DNA of 64,000 nucleotides, taken from positions 1,116,001 through 1,180,000 of the forward strand of contig BCKC01000004.1 in assembly GCA_001600455.1 (NCBI GenBank), in the 5' to 3' direction. The translations under genes were made by a program, and so were the position numbers. Source of the stretch: Endocalyx cinctus. Its lineage: Eukaryota > Ascomycota > Sordariomycetes > Amphisphaeriales > Apiosporaceae. This document shows, piece by piece, positions 1-10,663 of this stretch. How positions within the stretch are numbered: the first letter of the stretch is position 1; each line of letters starts with the position of its first letter. The notes under the pieces were generated by a model. The model was not told the origin of the DNA. It saw nothing but the letters and a program-made list of their open reading frames with translations, and ran no database searches.

Positions 1-2
1 CG

Positions 3-1722
3 GTTGATGATTTCAATTTCAACGTGGAAGCTCTTCAGATCGGACAGGTCCCTGTGAGTAATGAGGCCGTAATTGAAGCATTTGAAATGTGAGTTTCGAG
101 CGTCGCCGCTAAATAACAATAAAAGAAGTTCAACGGGAGTCTTTTTTTCCTCTTCTTCTATATTTCTACGTAGCTTACTAACCGATGTTCCCAATTTCAG
201 ATTTGGCGCTCTATATCGCCCTCAGCTCCCTATACTAAGGTCCATATCCGTCACGAACATTTATGAAAACTCACCCTTTCTCTTTTGGAGCGTGATTGCC
301 CTCGTGTCCTCACACTCTTCACTTCCCTCGGCTCCTGATCTCTTCCAGCAAATAGAGCAGCCGTTTCAGCAGCTAGCTAGAGAACAAATTTTACAGCCAC
401 CTCTTCCTCTACACAAAATACAAGCCCTGTTATTTCTATGTACCTGGCCGTTACCTGTTAGTTTCCAGGCGATGGACCCGAGCTGGGTGTATTGTGGCAT
501 TACCGTGAACTCCGCATTACATATGGGTCTTCATAGATCCGGCCCACCACTATCCACACGGAGTATAGGTGTGCCACCCGGAAGTCCTCAGGAGAGGGCG
601 ATTACGTGGCTTGCTTGTTTTTACGTGAGCTGCTCGTAAGTACACGTCTCCTATCCCCCGCCTGTCAGTCTTTGCAGGTGTATTGTAAGTAAAGAAAGCT
701 AAATTAACTTCCTGTTTTCGCCGTCGCGTAGCCTGAGTATGCATCTTGGCTTACCCGCGGTAACGAGTACCTCTTCCGACCTCTCCATGGTCACAGCATA
801 TCTCAGTGAATTTGATATTCCTCGCAGCTTTGCCGTCGAGATCAGGCTTCAAATTATACTCACTAACTTCACCAATATCCTTTCACATGACTCCAACGAC
901 GCAGTACTCGACTCATCCATAATCCAAGTTCTCGACCGGGAACTCGACTCGTTGAAACTTGAGTTTCCTGATCAATGGACGCGCGGTGCCGAATACAGTG
1001 TCCTAGTAGCGAAAATACATATATACGCCTTAGTTATTACGAGAGAGCGCACCGGCGCGATAGAGCGGGAGATTCTCCTAAAGCTGGGGCTCGCGGCGGC
1101 GGTTCGTATCATTCACCTCGGGAACCTGCGTCTTCAGGAGAATCCGGACGCCTCTTACGGCCTGAACGAAGCTCAAAGACACCGCGCACTGGTCAAGAAT
1201 CATTTCCGAGGGCTGGCATTCGCTACCGCTTTCCTGATCCGCTACTTCAATTTGCAGACCCCAGCGACCGCGGAAGAGAAACAGATGGCGGCAAACCACG
1301 TCATCATCTCTCACTCCATATTCAAGTCCTGCGTGTTTCATCCTAGAGATGAGTTCAGCAGGACGGCCAACCTCTTCGAGATACTCTGCCAGAAAGGACC
1401 TGCCTTTAATGATACGAAAATGATGTCGACGGACCGTGTAGGAATACTCAAAATAATCGATTCTATACGTGCCAAAAATCAATTTCAAGGTGACCCCGTC
1501 GAATTTGTTGAGAAGCAGTATCGGGACGCTTCGGGAGCTTCAACAGGCCAACAAGAAGGCGACCTTGGACAGCAGTCGCTGCTCAGCACATCTGCAGCCG
1601 AGGCTCTGGAACCGTGGCCTTCGGATATCGCTTTTTCTAATGAATTTTGGGCTGATCCCGTATGGGACGTGTTTAATTTATCGGGAGGTTCGATGCCATA
1701 TCAAACTTCTCACGATCCATGA
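3..1722 (+). CDS. Fungal-specific transcription factor, C-terminal part (5' end outside window)
   Basis: Three exons (3-88, 201-635, 732-1722) join in frame, giving the last 503 residues of a regulator; the N-terminus, where a Zn2Cys6 DNA-binding domain would lie, is off the left edge. Introns 89-200 and 636-731 have GTGAGT and GTAAGT donors. The fragment carries the hallmarks of the fungal transcription-factor middle homology region: a FGALYRPQLP block, then a stretch around LSMHLGLP that closely resembles the segment following the first helices in PrtT/Leu3-like regulators. Fungal_trans proteins act in the nucleus as gene activators or repressors. The gene converges on the AtuA-like gene, with stop codons about 126 bases apart, and sits beside a permease, so it may control both; this is inference. 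Assignment to the PrtT/Leu3 subgroup is tentative because the zinc cluster is not visible. Confidence 0.85.
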
Positions 1723-1848
1723 TAATTACGACGGCCAAGGAAGAATGTAGCAGGTCAAGCGTCAAGGGGGGTTTAATACTCTAACGAAATCTGCCTGTCT
1801 AATCTATCTACGCCCATGTAAAAACTTACTACTTACTTCGCCATTCCG

Positions 1849-4090
1849 TCATTGAGAAAGTTTTGAGATGAGCGCATCGGGGAGTTTCATGTTTCTCAAA
1901 GGCATGTACTGCTGCGAGCCGTGTAGATCGTTGTCCATAAAGTCCCCAGCTGCCCGGCGCTTGCCTCGTCGGATTCGTGGGATCGTAAACTTGAAGGCAT
2001 TGGCCGGGTCGAAAAACCCACACCAAATTATATCCTTCTCATCTAAATCATAGAGACTAGACAAAGAACCGGGAGACAGCATGCCTGATTCTTTAACGGC
2101 CAGATATATGTCCCTCGACTTAAATATCATGTCAAAGGTGATCTCGTATGGCCCCGAAGCCTTTGACCGTAGGTATCGAGTCACATCATCAAGAGTTCTG
2201 GGGTTAACGATTTCATCAAGGGGTTCTTTCGTAATCGTCTTCGCGCCCGGTTTGCTTTGGCTGACGACATTTACCTTGGCTCGGATAGCTGGAGGGCGAG
2301 TTTGGTTCACCCCATTAACGTGCTGATCTTTCTGACCTTGACCAATCACAGAGGAGGTATGCGTGAAAAGATTCGCGAGACCCTCTTCTCCGGGGGTAAG
2401 GTCCATGAGATGGTATATCGAGAATTGAGGACAGGGTCCAAGGGAAATAAACATCTTTCCGCCTATTCCAAAGGCGAAATTTCCAGACGTCGCTTTTTGT
2501 CCCTCGTATGCGCCATGCTAAGAAGTTTAAAGAGTTTAGCTACCACTTTAACTTCTTTTTCTTCCACGCGCGGTTCAAACTTACCATAGTGGCCACTCTT
2601 GCGGTAGCTGCTACCTCATCTGCCAATTTCTGTGAAGATGCTAGTATCTCGCCGACAATAAAGACGTCGGGTATTTCGTGCGATAAAGTAGATGTTCCAT
2701 ATTTGTGCCAGTCGATATCCCAACGACCGTCCGGATGTTGCTGCTCCAGATACAATCTGATTCTTCTGCATATGTCATCAAGCTGACCGATTAGAATTGC
2801 TGTTTAAAAGTTAACGGTCCGCCATGGCACTACGAAATCTCGTCGCAACCCCCTTATCTTTATCAATGGCTGAGTAGGTACTTACGGTCTGTAAAGCTAC
2901 CCATATAGGTAGACCTATATCCTACCACCTTTGCGGCTTCTAACTTAATTTTGTATGGCTGACCCATCTCCTGGGAGAAATGGAACATGCTTCCACGAAC
3001 TCTGACACTTCTGTCGTCGGTCAGTTGTTCATAAGTGGCTCCAGTAACATCGAGATAGCCACCCGGACCGTGTAAGATATCAGGCCGCGTCTTCTCGTAA
3101 AGCGTATGTGCGGCAAGTGAATTAGGAGTGCAGCGAGCGGATTCCGTAGTCGGGGTGATCTCAAACGTACCATCGCGGTAAACAGTAGCCACAGAACCAT
3201 GAGACTTGGGAACGGCGCAGATACCGCCGCATTCCATGATTTTTCCCATGTGCGTAAAACCGCCGACTTGGCGCTGGATACGCTCGGAGCCGAAGTTCGA
3301 CATGTCGCACCCCGACAGGTAGGCGGCGTAAGCAACGTACGGAGCCGGGTCGTAGGCCCGCCCTCCGATAACGATATCAAAGTCGGGGTGCTTCTTCAAG
3401 GCATCGATAAAGGGCTCGGGGCCCATCTGTGCGACGATGTGTGGCGAGGACTCGATATCGTCGCTTGTCAATTCGGGCACAGTCGGACCACAGCCTATGA
3501 TCTGGCCCGCTTTGTGTCGGTCCGAAACCACATCCTTGCTAATACCAGAGAATATAGCAAGCGTTTTGAAAGAGTATTGCCTTCATTCGACGTTTTAGCC
3601 TGGACGGGAAATAACAAATAGTAAATGGCAAGGGGTAAGGAAATTTCGCTTACTCGTTTCCGGCCTCGGCGCAGATCTCCTCAATAATTTTCACCATCTC
3701 CCTGACGTGAGAGTCGGAACCGTCTCCGCCTGCAGAGCTGAACAAGAGAGGGATTTTGAAAGTGTGCACCAACTTCAAGAGCTTTTGTAAATCTCTATAA
3801 TACGAAGCTCTAGGGACACTCATCTCGCCTAAGGCCAGCTTAGATGGGCCACTATCGGTGGATCCGGAATCGAGTACAATGGCTGTCTGAGCATCGGCGA
3901 CGAGATTTGAGACCATATCCATCGTCTCGTCTAAGTCAAACCCATACCCAAGCATCCCTACCGGAGTCACGATGTGACAAAGCGGCTTTTCCGTGGCGTC
4001 ATTCTTAGAAATCGGCGAAGAAGTGGAAGGTGAAGAAGGGAGAGAAGATTTGAAAGGATGTGCAATTGAAGTGACGGAGGCGGTCGCCAT
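1849..4090 (-). CDS. AtuA-like (DUF1446) protein fused to a DUF4387 domain
   Basis: Four exons on minus (4090-3654, 3580-2886, 2799-2585, 2517-1849) encode 671 residues; introns are 67-86 bases and all phases match. The first splice acceptor uses GAAG at 3581 because the nearer CAG breaks the frame. Residues about 33-480 match acyclic-terpene-utilisation AtuA-family proteins: a VTPVGMLGYGFD start, GGRAYDPAP, MECGGICAVPKS, HGPGGYLDVTG and, from exon 4, AYEGQKATSGNF. Residues about 558-660 match DUF4387: RSKASGPYEITFD, FFDPANAFKFTIPR and LHGSQQYMPL. In bacteria these are usually two adjacent genes. AtuA belongs to the citronellol/geraniol catabolic cluster of Pseudomonas, but its reaction is not well defined, so no substrate is claimed. 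The Dal5-type permease starts divergently 1.4 kb away. The assignment to both families is firm; the pathway is inference. Confidence 0.9.
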
Positions 4091-4828
4091 ATTGAACTTG
4101 GTTCAAACTTCAATTCAATGAATACGAAGAGTCGAGGTTTGAGCAATTGCGAAGATTCGTTGGGAGGTTACAACAATGGAAAACAGTAAAGTTTGAATGA
4201 TGAGATTATGAGGATAAAGTAAGCGATGACGTTTATTCTTAAAAAGATACAAACAACTGTTTTTTTTTTTTTTTTTTTTTTTTTTTCAGCTTTTGAGGAA
4301 TCAAGGTTCCGTCCACAGGGCTTTAATATTCACGTGGTATTGTTATAATGTTCTTACACCCATGGATCTCGCATATGTTGAATTACCAATGAGTCAGATC
4401 GATGACGACGACGATGATAGTATTTATACTTAAGTACGTATATATATGTGTATACCTAGGTACATATATACGTCCTTCTTTTTAAATATTGCGATCTATT
4501 TTCAATTTTCCGTTATTTCTACGAAGGCTTCCATGTTTGCTTCTCTCTAATTTCTCTTATTAATTACCTGGTAAATAACATTGATTGTGCCTCTCTTGTG
4601 TGCCGTCGAGGATTTCACGAATGCGATTCTAGGAGTTTCGAGGTTCATCGCACTTTGGTTTCGCAGGGGCGGGGCGGGGCGAAAGCGAGATGCGCTTCGT
4701 CGGCCGAGATTCGCTTTGCCACTGCCCAATAACAAGCCACTGTAGTAACAAATACGGTAAAGAAGGACGCGTTCAACAAGATGAGGGGTGGGTAGGGTAG
4801 ACAGTTGGGGATCGTTCAATCTGACATA

Positions 4829-4843
4829 CGGATTTCCGTACGG
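4829..4843. promoter_or_regulatory. Possible Zn2Cys6 factor binding cluster (CGG-N4-CCG-N2-CGG)
   Basis: The sequence reads CGG ATTT CCG TA CGG, containing the perfect palindrome TCCGTACGGA (4835-4844). Zn2Cys6 proteins bind paired CGG/CCG triplets. The site is between the divergent AtuA-like and permease genes and near a regulator gene. That the local regulator binds it is inference only. Confidence 0.3.
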
Positions 4844-5364
4844 ACTCAAACCCTGTCATTTTGCACTGCCATCAAATATCATTAATACCCTTCCGCTCGC
4901 AGTCCTGTACGATTCCTTCATAGATGTATCGCTACTCTACATTATGTAGTATACTCTTTAACTGTAACATAACAGGCCAAGCCTTCTTCAATAACTGGGG
5001 CAAACACGTCTTAGTGTATACACTTGGTCTCATCATACCGTTTTTTACCTTCTCTGTATTTTGTTTGGGTAGCACTATGGACATTGAAGGTTACCTTGGC
5101 TGCCTGGATACTGATCGTCGTGACAGTCTTGCATGTGCTATTTTTCCCCAAGCTCTTCGAATGAACTTGATCCACACCGTCGGCTATCCATATCTTAAGC
5201 TGGTCGTATTTAGATATTCTCTTAAAACGTCCCTTGTCGCCAAGGCACAGTTACCAAAAGTAGATACGTAGATAATATATGACTGAGTTGAATGTATACT
5301 CCTTGGCATATCTTGTTGTCGTATATATGTGCTTCAATTCGTCCTCAACAACTTCTTCAATGTT

Positions 5365-5372
5365 TATAAATA
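5365..5372 (+). promoter_or_regulatory. TATA-box candidate for the Dal5-type permease
   Basis: TATAAATA lies 118 bases before the permease ATG, a common distance in fungal promoters, and is followed by pyrimidine-rich sequence leading to the start. Confidence 0.4.
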
Positions 5373-5489
5373 TGTAAAAACATACTTATCAAGCCGTTGA
5401 TACTTCAAATATAGAAAATCTTCCATATACGTTCTTATTCCTTTTCTTTTTCCTTTTTTTTCTATTATCCCCTATCGCTAAACTTCATC

Positions 5490-7105
5490 ATGGCGTCTAC
5501 TACCACTGAATCTGTCGCTAAGACAGACTTAGCATCTACTCTCGATGTATCCTCATCAGAAGACATGGAGGGAGAGTGGAAGAAGCAAGAAGTCAAGCTG
5601 AAACGAAAGATGGATCTCTTCATCTTGCCACTCCTGTCTTCCATTTATTTCGTCGGCCAACTCGTACGTAGCGTTGATGTCGACTTCGATATCATAATAT
5701 CACCCCTATTCTACGTCTATATATGCTTATCTTCCATTTAGGGGCGAACTGTCTTAAACAATGCCAAAATTGCTGGCCTAACCGATGATTTGAATCTCAC
5801 ATCTGACCAATACGTGAACGTGGCCAGTTTATTTTATGCTGGCTATCTCGCCCTTCAATTGCCTGGAACTCTGCTGTTGAGGAAAATTGGCCCTCCCCTC
5901 CAGGTAAGTAGTGTTCAACCTTCAACTTCAAGCTAGTGATCTACGCGCTGACACGCACTGCTTAGTTCGCTTCAGCTATGATCGTCTGGGGAATTCTCAC
6001 GGCCGTCACGGTGACTTCGAAAGGCTACGTCTCGTTACTCTTGTTTCGAATTTTTGTCGGTGCTGCAGAGGCCTTCATCCAAGGTACCGTCCTCTACCTA
6101 TCATTCTGGTATCGGTACGAAGAGCTTGCAACTCGTGGAGCATTCGTATTTTCAACAGCAGCTCTCGCCGGTTCTTTTAACGGCCTGATCGGCTACGCTA
6201 TTCAGCTTAACCTATCCAACGTGGATGGCCTCAAGGCTTGGCAGTGGATATTCCTAGTGCAAGGTATCATCCCCATAGTTTGGGCTTTCGTCATCTTCTT
6301 CTTCCTTCCGAAAACGCCAGAGACGGTCCGCTGGGGTTTCACGCCAGCAGAAAAGGATTTGATCATCAAGCGAAGTCGTGCATCGCACAACAGCGGCTCG
6401 AACAAAATCCGACCAAAGCAAATACTGAAGCTCCTGGCCGATCCTAAGTTTTGGTTGATCACCCTCATCGATAGCGGCGCCCACTACTGCATTAGTTCCC
6501 TTTCCAATTTCCTTGGGGATATTCTCCAGGGTCTTACGGGTGGCGAGTCCGAAGATTCGGTTCAGTCTCAGCTGCTAACCGTCATCATCTACGCCGGCGC
6601 TTTCTTCGGTATCATCATCGCATCTCGCGTATCGGATAAAATTGGCCAACGAGGTTACGTGATCAGCTTCCTATGCATTTTCTCGGTAATCGGATACGCT
6701 TTACTCTTAGGAATAACTAACTCTACCGGTCGAATCATCGCGACGACTCTTGTTGCCACGGCTACCTACCCCATCGTCGTCATCTCACTTGTCTGGGTGG
6801 CTAGCAATTACGTCGGATACACCTACAGAGCCAGCGCCGCAGCTCTAATCAATGTCGTAGCGCAAACCATCTCAATCGCGGGGAACCAGGCATTCGTCGA
6901 TCCCCCTTACTATCGTAAAGGCATAGGTTCTTCGTTAGCACTGATTGCCATCACTGGTATCGCCGCTTTCGTCCTTAGGATTGTCTTGACACGTGAAAAC
7001 GAGAAGAAAAGGAGAAACCAGTTCACACCAGAAGCGGAGGCGCAACGAGGAAAGTCGTTTGATGAGATTGGCAATGCTCATCCCGACTTCTTCTTCTCCA
7101 TGTAA
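5490..7105 (+). CDS. MFS permease, Dal5/ACS (allantoate permease) family
   Basis: Three exons (5490-5663, 5742-5903, 5966-7105) give 491 residues with about 12 membrane segments, the normal length for anion:cation symporters of the Dal5 type. The short cytosolic N-terminus ends in KRKMDLFILPLL, then the first helix and GRTVLNNAKIAGL, where family members usually have LDRSNIGNAKI. The segment YLALQLPGTLLLRKIGPP and the WGILTAVT and LLLFRIFVGAAEAF helices are typical. The central loop FLPKTPETVRWGFTPAEKDL separates the two halves. Family members take up allantoate, nicotinate, biotin, carboxylates or dipeptides; sequence alone does not say which. It starts divergently from the AtuA-like gene and may bring in that enzyme's substrate (inference). 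The first-helix LDR motif is degenerate here (QLGRT). The 5' splice GTACGT and acceptor TTTAG keep frame. Confidence 0.92.
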
Positions 7106-8711
7106 AGATATGTCATTAGATACGAGAACAGGATATCACAATCACACTTCCCCTCCTAGGGGAAAAAAAAAAGCCTTAAAATCCAAGCTAGGGAGGTTAC
7201 GTTTTCTTTTTCTTTTTCTTTTTCTTTTTTGTTCTGAATTAGATATACGAGACCATGAGGAGCAGGGTGTCGTTACAGATTGGATACACACACTTTATTC
7301 CTCATGGAAAAATTGTAAATAGACAATAGCTGGCTATGGTGTTCCATGGGTTACTTATTTGTTGGCTAAGGTGGATTTTGGATTCCGTTCTTTCAACGGC
7401 ATGAATTCTAACGAGTTTCAATTTATTTATAAAATCATGAACATGTCTTAAATAATTCCTCATAGTTTTCAAACCACCGCCCATGAAGGTAAAGCTACGC
7501 CGAAGACGAGATCTCCTGTACACATCCAAACAATCGTCTTCATCTAATCCAGAGTAGTTCCGCCGTTACTATGCGAACTGTATCATATAGTTCACATGCT
7601 TCTTCATAAGAAATAATAGGTCGTCAAAATCGGCGAGAGATCGCCACGACTTGAAGTTCGACACATGATGCCATGACGTTGCCTTTCGCGCATCCGATAG
7701 GTCAGGGGATAGAAAGGGCGCGTTTTCGATGATTTAATGTCGCAACCATTGGTTCGGATTCAATGCGGGGCCGTCGCCGCCATTGCTTACCTACCCCAAC
7801 CTCGAAATCCCAAGCTGCTTATTATCACCAACTACTTACGTAGGACAAATAATTCAATTCGGTCGACTCTGGTAATTCTGGTGGTACAATTGGTAGTCCG
7901 TATCTCCTTTCAGGATAGCGTAATGCATTATCTACGCGACGTTCGTGTGACTTTCCTTTCTGTTTCTACTTGGAGCATCGACTTTGAGGTATGGGTAAAA
8001 GAAGATGACCTAGCTCTTCGGCAGTATCACATCCCCCGCACAATGAGATCTACCAAGTGTAATGTATAAATTCATTACTCTTATACGGAATCTTACCGCT
8101 ACATTACAGAGAACTGTACATTACATATGCATGTATCCATACCTTTTCAGGTGCAACGCAAAAACGAACGAAACCAAGGCAAAAGAAAACAAAATCAGGG
8201 GAACATCAACCTTGGCGTACAACTTCCCTCGTAAGCGACTGTCTTGGTGATTACACTGCATTTAATTTATTGATTGGTAAGTTTATCGGTGACATTCAAA
8301 TATGACGGAAAAGACATGTGGGACAGACATGAAAGAGGCATTGGAGAATTCAAATGGGAAGGTGATGAGTAAGGACAAGACAAGAGAACACAAGACGACG
8401 GAAAATAATATATTGGTAATAGTTGTATATTATATCTGTAGGTTTATCGTGACATTGAATTCGCATTTATAATTATGGGGGGGTCCCGTAGATCGAGAAA
8501 GTTTATGAGATAATCATAACCTCATACACACCTCCCTATCTCGATACCACCAACAGGCAAAGCATCTCCAGGATATCTTTACTGAGATGGTGAGTCTACG
8601 AAGTCTGAGAATTCAGCAAGTCCAGGCCAAGACTTGGGATGTGCACTTATCTAGAGGTAAGCAATGACACTTTATATCACTAAGAGGCGGGCGATCCAAT
8701 CAAGCCGTCTG
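7106..8711. other. Intergenic region, no gene seen
   Basis: AT-rich sequence between the permease and the Cys-rich gene. It has a (CTTTTT) microsatellite near 7206-7230 in the permease 3' region. Short open frames here, such as 7737-8069, show no family motif or plausible gene structure. Confidence 0.5.
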
Positions 8712-9152
8712 CTAAATAGAACATGTCAGAACCCACCTGCTTGGTCCTCTCGTCGCATTCCTTTCCTTACAACCTGCGCAAAGAGAGGGCCCGACGCCGA
8801 GGGCGAACTCCCAACACCGGTGGGCTCTACATTTACATAGATCCCATATGGGTGTCCGCTCGTCTCGCAGCGCTTGGCAGGAGGCGCATCGCCAACCGAC
8901 CTGCTTGTCGGGATGCCCACAAAAGCGGCACTGGAAAGGCTTCGTCAGGCACATGAAAGTACACGATTCTTCGAGGTCTGGACTCTTGCAAATTTGGACG
9001 ACGTTTGAACAAGGCGTCTTTTCTGGCTGTCCAGTGGAGGTCGCCGCCTTAGTCACTTTAGATAGCACGTAGCTAGCTTTCGCAGCGGTGCAGTAAGTCC
9101 AGTCCACTCTATCGTGCCCGCAGGGATACGAGGAACGTGTCTCGGTGCACAT
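8712..9152 (-). CDS. Cysteine-rich small protein, unknown function
   Basis: A single-exon frame of 146 residues starting MCTETRSSYPCGHDRVDW. This start resembles a widespread group of short fungal hypothetical proteins that begin MCxET...YxCGH and carry several CxxC or CxC pairs. Here the pairs include CRFC, CASC, CKC and CAGC, suggesting zinc or other metal coordination, probably intracellular because there is no signal peptide. An alternative model with a 62-base intron (donor GTAAATG near 8831, acceptor GCGCAG) would remove the CKC...CAGC part, so the C-terminal third is uncertain. The neighbours (SDR genes) do not suggest a role. I do not recognise a named family. Confidence 0.55.
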   Translation of the reverse strand: MCTETRSSYPCGHDRVDWTYCTAAKASYVLSKVTKAATSTGQPEKTPCSNVVQICKSPDLEESCTFMCLTKPFQCRFCGHPDKQVGWRCASCQALRDERTPIWDLCKCRAHRCWEFALGVGPSLCAGCKERNATRGPSRWVLTCSI

Positions 9153-9619
9153 GATGAAGCCGATTGATCGAAATATAGAGACAAATCGGTAGTTATAACT
9201 AGGCGGTAGATACTTAGGTAGGGCAAGACTTACAGTTTTTTCTTCGAAAAGTGAAAATATCCGAAAAGTCTCGCTAATAGAGTGTTGTCCGGCAATTGAT
9301 TTTCGTTAATGTGACCCTGATTGTTTCTACAACCAGTTTCTAGGTATGCTGTGGTTATGTTTGAAGTAATACTTTCATTCAGTATCAGTTTAGTCATCTA
9401 ATATCCTCTTATATAACATGGGGACAAAGGTTTCTTTGGTCAAAATTCTCTTACAATGACCCTTGAAAGACCAAAGACGTTGTCCTCTTATGAGACGCCT
9501 ATAACAATTCATTCATTGTTTATTTCGCATTTGACAACGGATCTGGCCCCGTTAAAGAACCTCGAGAAGAGACTTGATCAAAATACCAAAGAAATCGAAA
9601 GAGCCAGAAATCCCTTGAA
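9153..9619. other. Intergenic region, no gene seen
   Basis: This stretch covers the 5' flank of the Cys-rich gene and the 3' flank of the SDR gene. The only open frame (9456-9725) mostly overlaps the SDR 3' end and has no motif. Confidence 0.5.
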
Positions 9620-10663
9620 TCATTGTCCCGCTTCAAGGATGCACTTTGCACAATCCCTGACGCTGTCTTCTAAGCTTGTCCAACCTTGCTTCCCAAAGCC
9701 ACGAAGTAGTTCCACCCCTCGTTGATTCGGAACATCTGCCTGGTCCCATCCGTTATCCTTCAAGGAGCCAACGGACATATCTGGGTACAGTTTTTTAAGA
9801 ATCTCGGCTACGCGCGGCCAGCTATACCGGCACCCAAAACCATACAACCTCTCACGATCTACTCCGGGCGTTATTAGGGCGGCAAGGTGCAGCATACCGG
9901 CATCGCGAGTATCAACATGCCACTGAGGCTCAAAAGAACCCAGAATGTCCAGCATCTCTCCATTCCAGAGTTTCTGTACCATACCGCACGTACTCTGGAT
10001 ACCTTGACCCTTTGGGTGCAGACAGTGACCGATGACTGTATCGGGTAATACCGTGTTGAAAGTAAATTTCGGCTTCTCGCTATGAATCCAGTCCCAGATC
10101 TTCTTTTCAATAAGCGTCCGATATGCCATGAACGGCGTGATGCCTAAAGACTTCCCAGGATTATCCCGCACCATCTGGACGGCCTCATCATTCCATGACT
10201 GCTCCGTGAGCGACATTTTCTTGCTTGCATTCGGTGAGTAAGCGGCCCAGGCGGAACTCGTGTAAACGAACGATTTGACGGAGGGCTCGTTCTTGGCAGC
10301 TTTCAGGATCTCGCCGAGGAACTCCCAGTCCTTATGGGTCGCCTCATCTATGTCCGTGAGGTGCAGGTCTCCCGGTCCCGCTACGCTCACCACACCGGCC
10401 ACCCCTCGCATCAATGACGGCCAGATGCCACGCTCTCTGAGATTGGGGACCCGTACTACCTCGAAGCGTCCGTTTCCGTAACGGTCTGCGAATAACGGCT
10501 CAAGCCAAGGACATCTTGAGGGATCACGGACCGTACCACGAACGCGGTAACCGGCTGCTAGAGCCTGGTCCACAACGTGCGAGGCAATGAGACCATTGGC
10601 CCCGGTGACGAGAATGAGTGAGCCAAGGGGGATAGTAGGATCGGATAGTACCAATGTTGACAT
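9620..10663 (-). CDS. Extended SDR, aldehyde/dihydroflavonol reductase-like, with altered active site
   Basis: Uninterrupted 347-residue frame. The N-terminal Rossmann fold has the extended-SDR motif TGANGLIASH (residues 20-29), then RGTVRDPSR typical of NADP(H)-dependent dihydroflavonol-4-reductase-like aldehyde reductases. The FVYTSSAWAA block (132-141) supplies the usual Ser/Thr. The helix that normally reads YxxSKxxAEKAAW is here PFMAYRTLIEKKIWDW: aligned on LIEKKIW, the catalytic Tyr is Phe178 and the Lys is Arg182. Y181 is out of place by three residues. If this alignment is right, classical reductase chemistry is doubtful and the protein may bind nucleotide without being a standard oxidoreductase. 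The length is normal and there is no stop or frame break. It is followed 1.3 kb upstream by another SDR on the same strand; linkage in one pathway is possible but unproven. Confidence 0.88.
   Translation of the reverse strand: MSTLVLSDPTIPLGSLILVTGANGLIASHVVDQALAAGYRVRGTVRDPSRCPWLEPLFADRYGNGRFEVVRVPNLRERGIWPSLMRGVAGVVSVAGPGDLHLTDIDEATHKDWEFLGEILKAAKNEPSVKSFVYTSSAWAAYSPNASKKMSLTEQSWNDEAVQMVRDNPGKSLGITPFMAYRTLIEKKIWDWIHSEKPKFTFNTVLPDTVIGHCLHPKGQGIQSTCGMVQKLWNGEMLDILGSFEPQWHVDTRDAGMLHLAALITPGVDRERLYGFGCRYSWPRVAEILKKLYPDMSVGSLKDNGWDQADVPNQRGVELLRGFGKQGWTSLEDSVRDCAKCILEAGQ

Larger units (their letters stand above)
4091..5489. other. Divergent intergenic region between AtuA-like gene and permease
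   Basis: This 1.4-kb gap holds the promoters of both flanking genes. Visible content is a 27-base T run (4260-4286), a TACCTAGGTA palindrome (4453-4462), a GC-rich patch near 4670 and a cluster of CGG/CCG triplets at 4829-4843. A 115-codon open frame at 4924-5271 has no recognisable motif and is not called a gene. Confidence 0.6.

Noticed and set aside
4924..5271. 115-codon plus frame between the AtuA-like gene and the permease
   Set aside because: No domain, no codon bias, and it occupies a promoter region; its length is within chance for AT-rich DNA.
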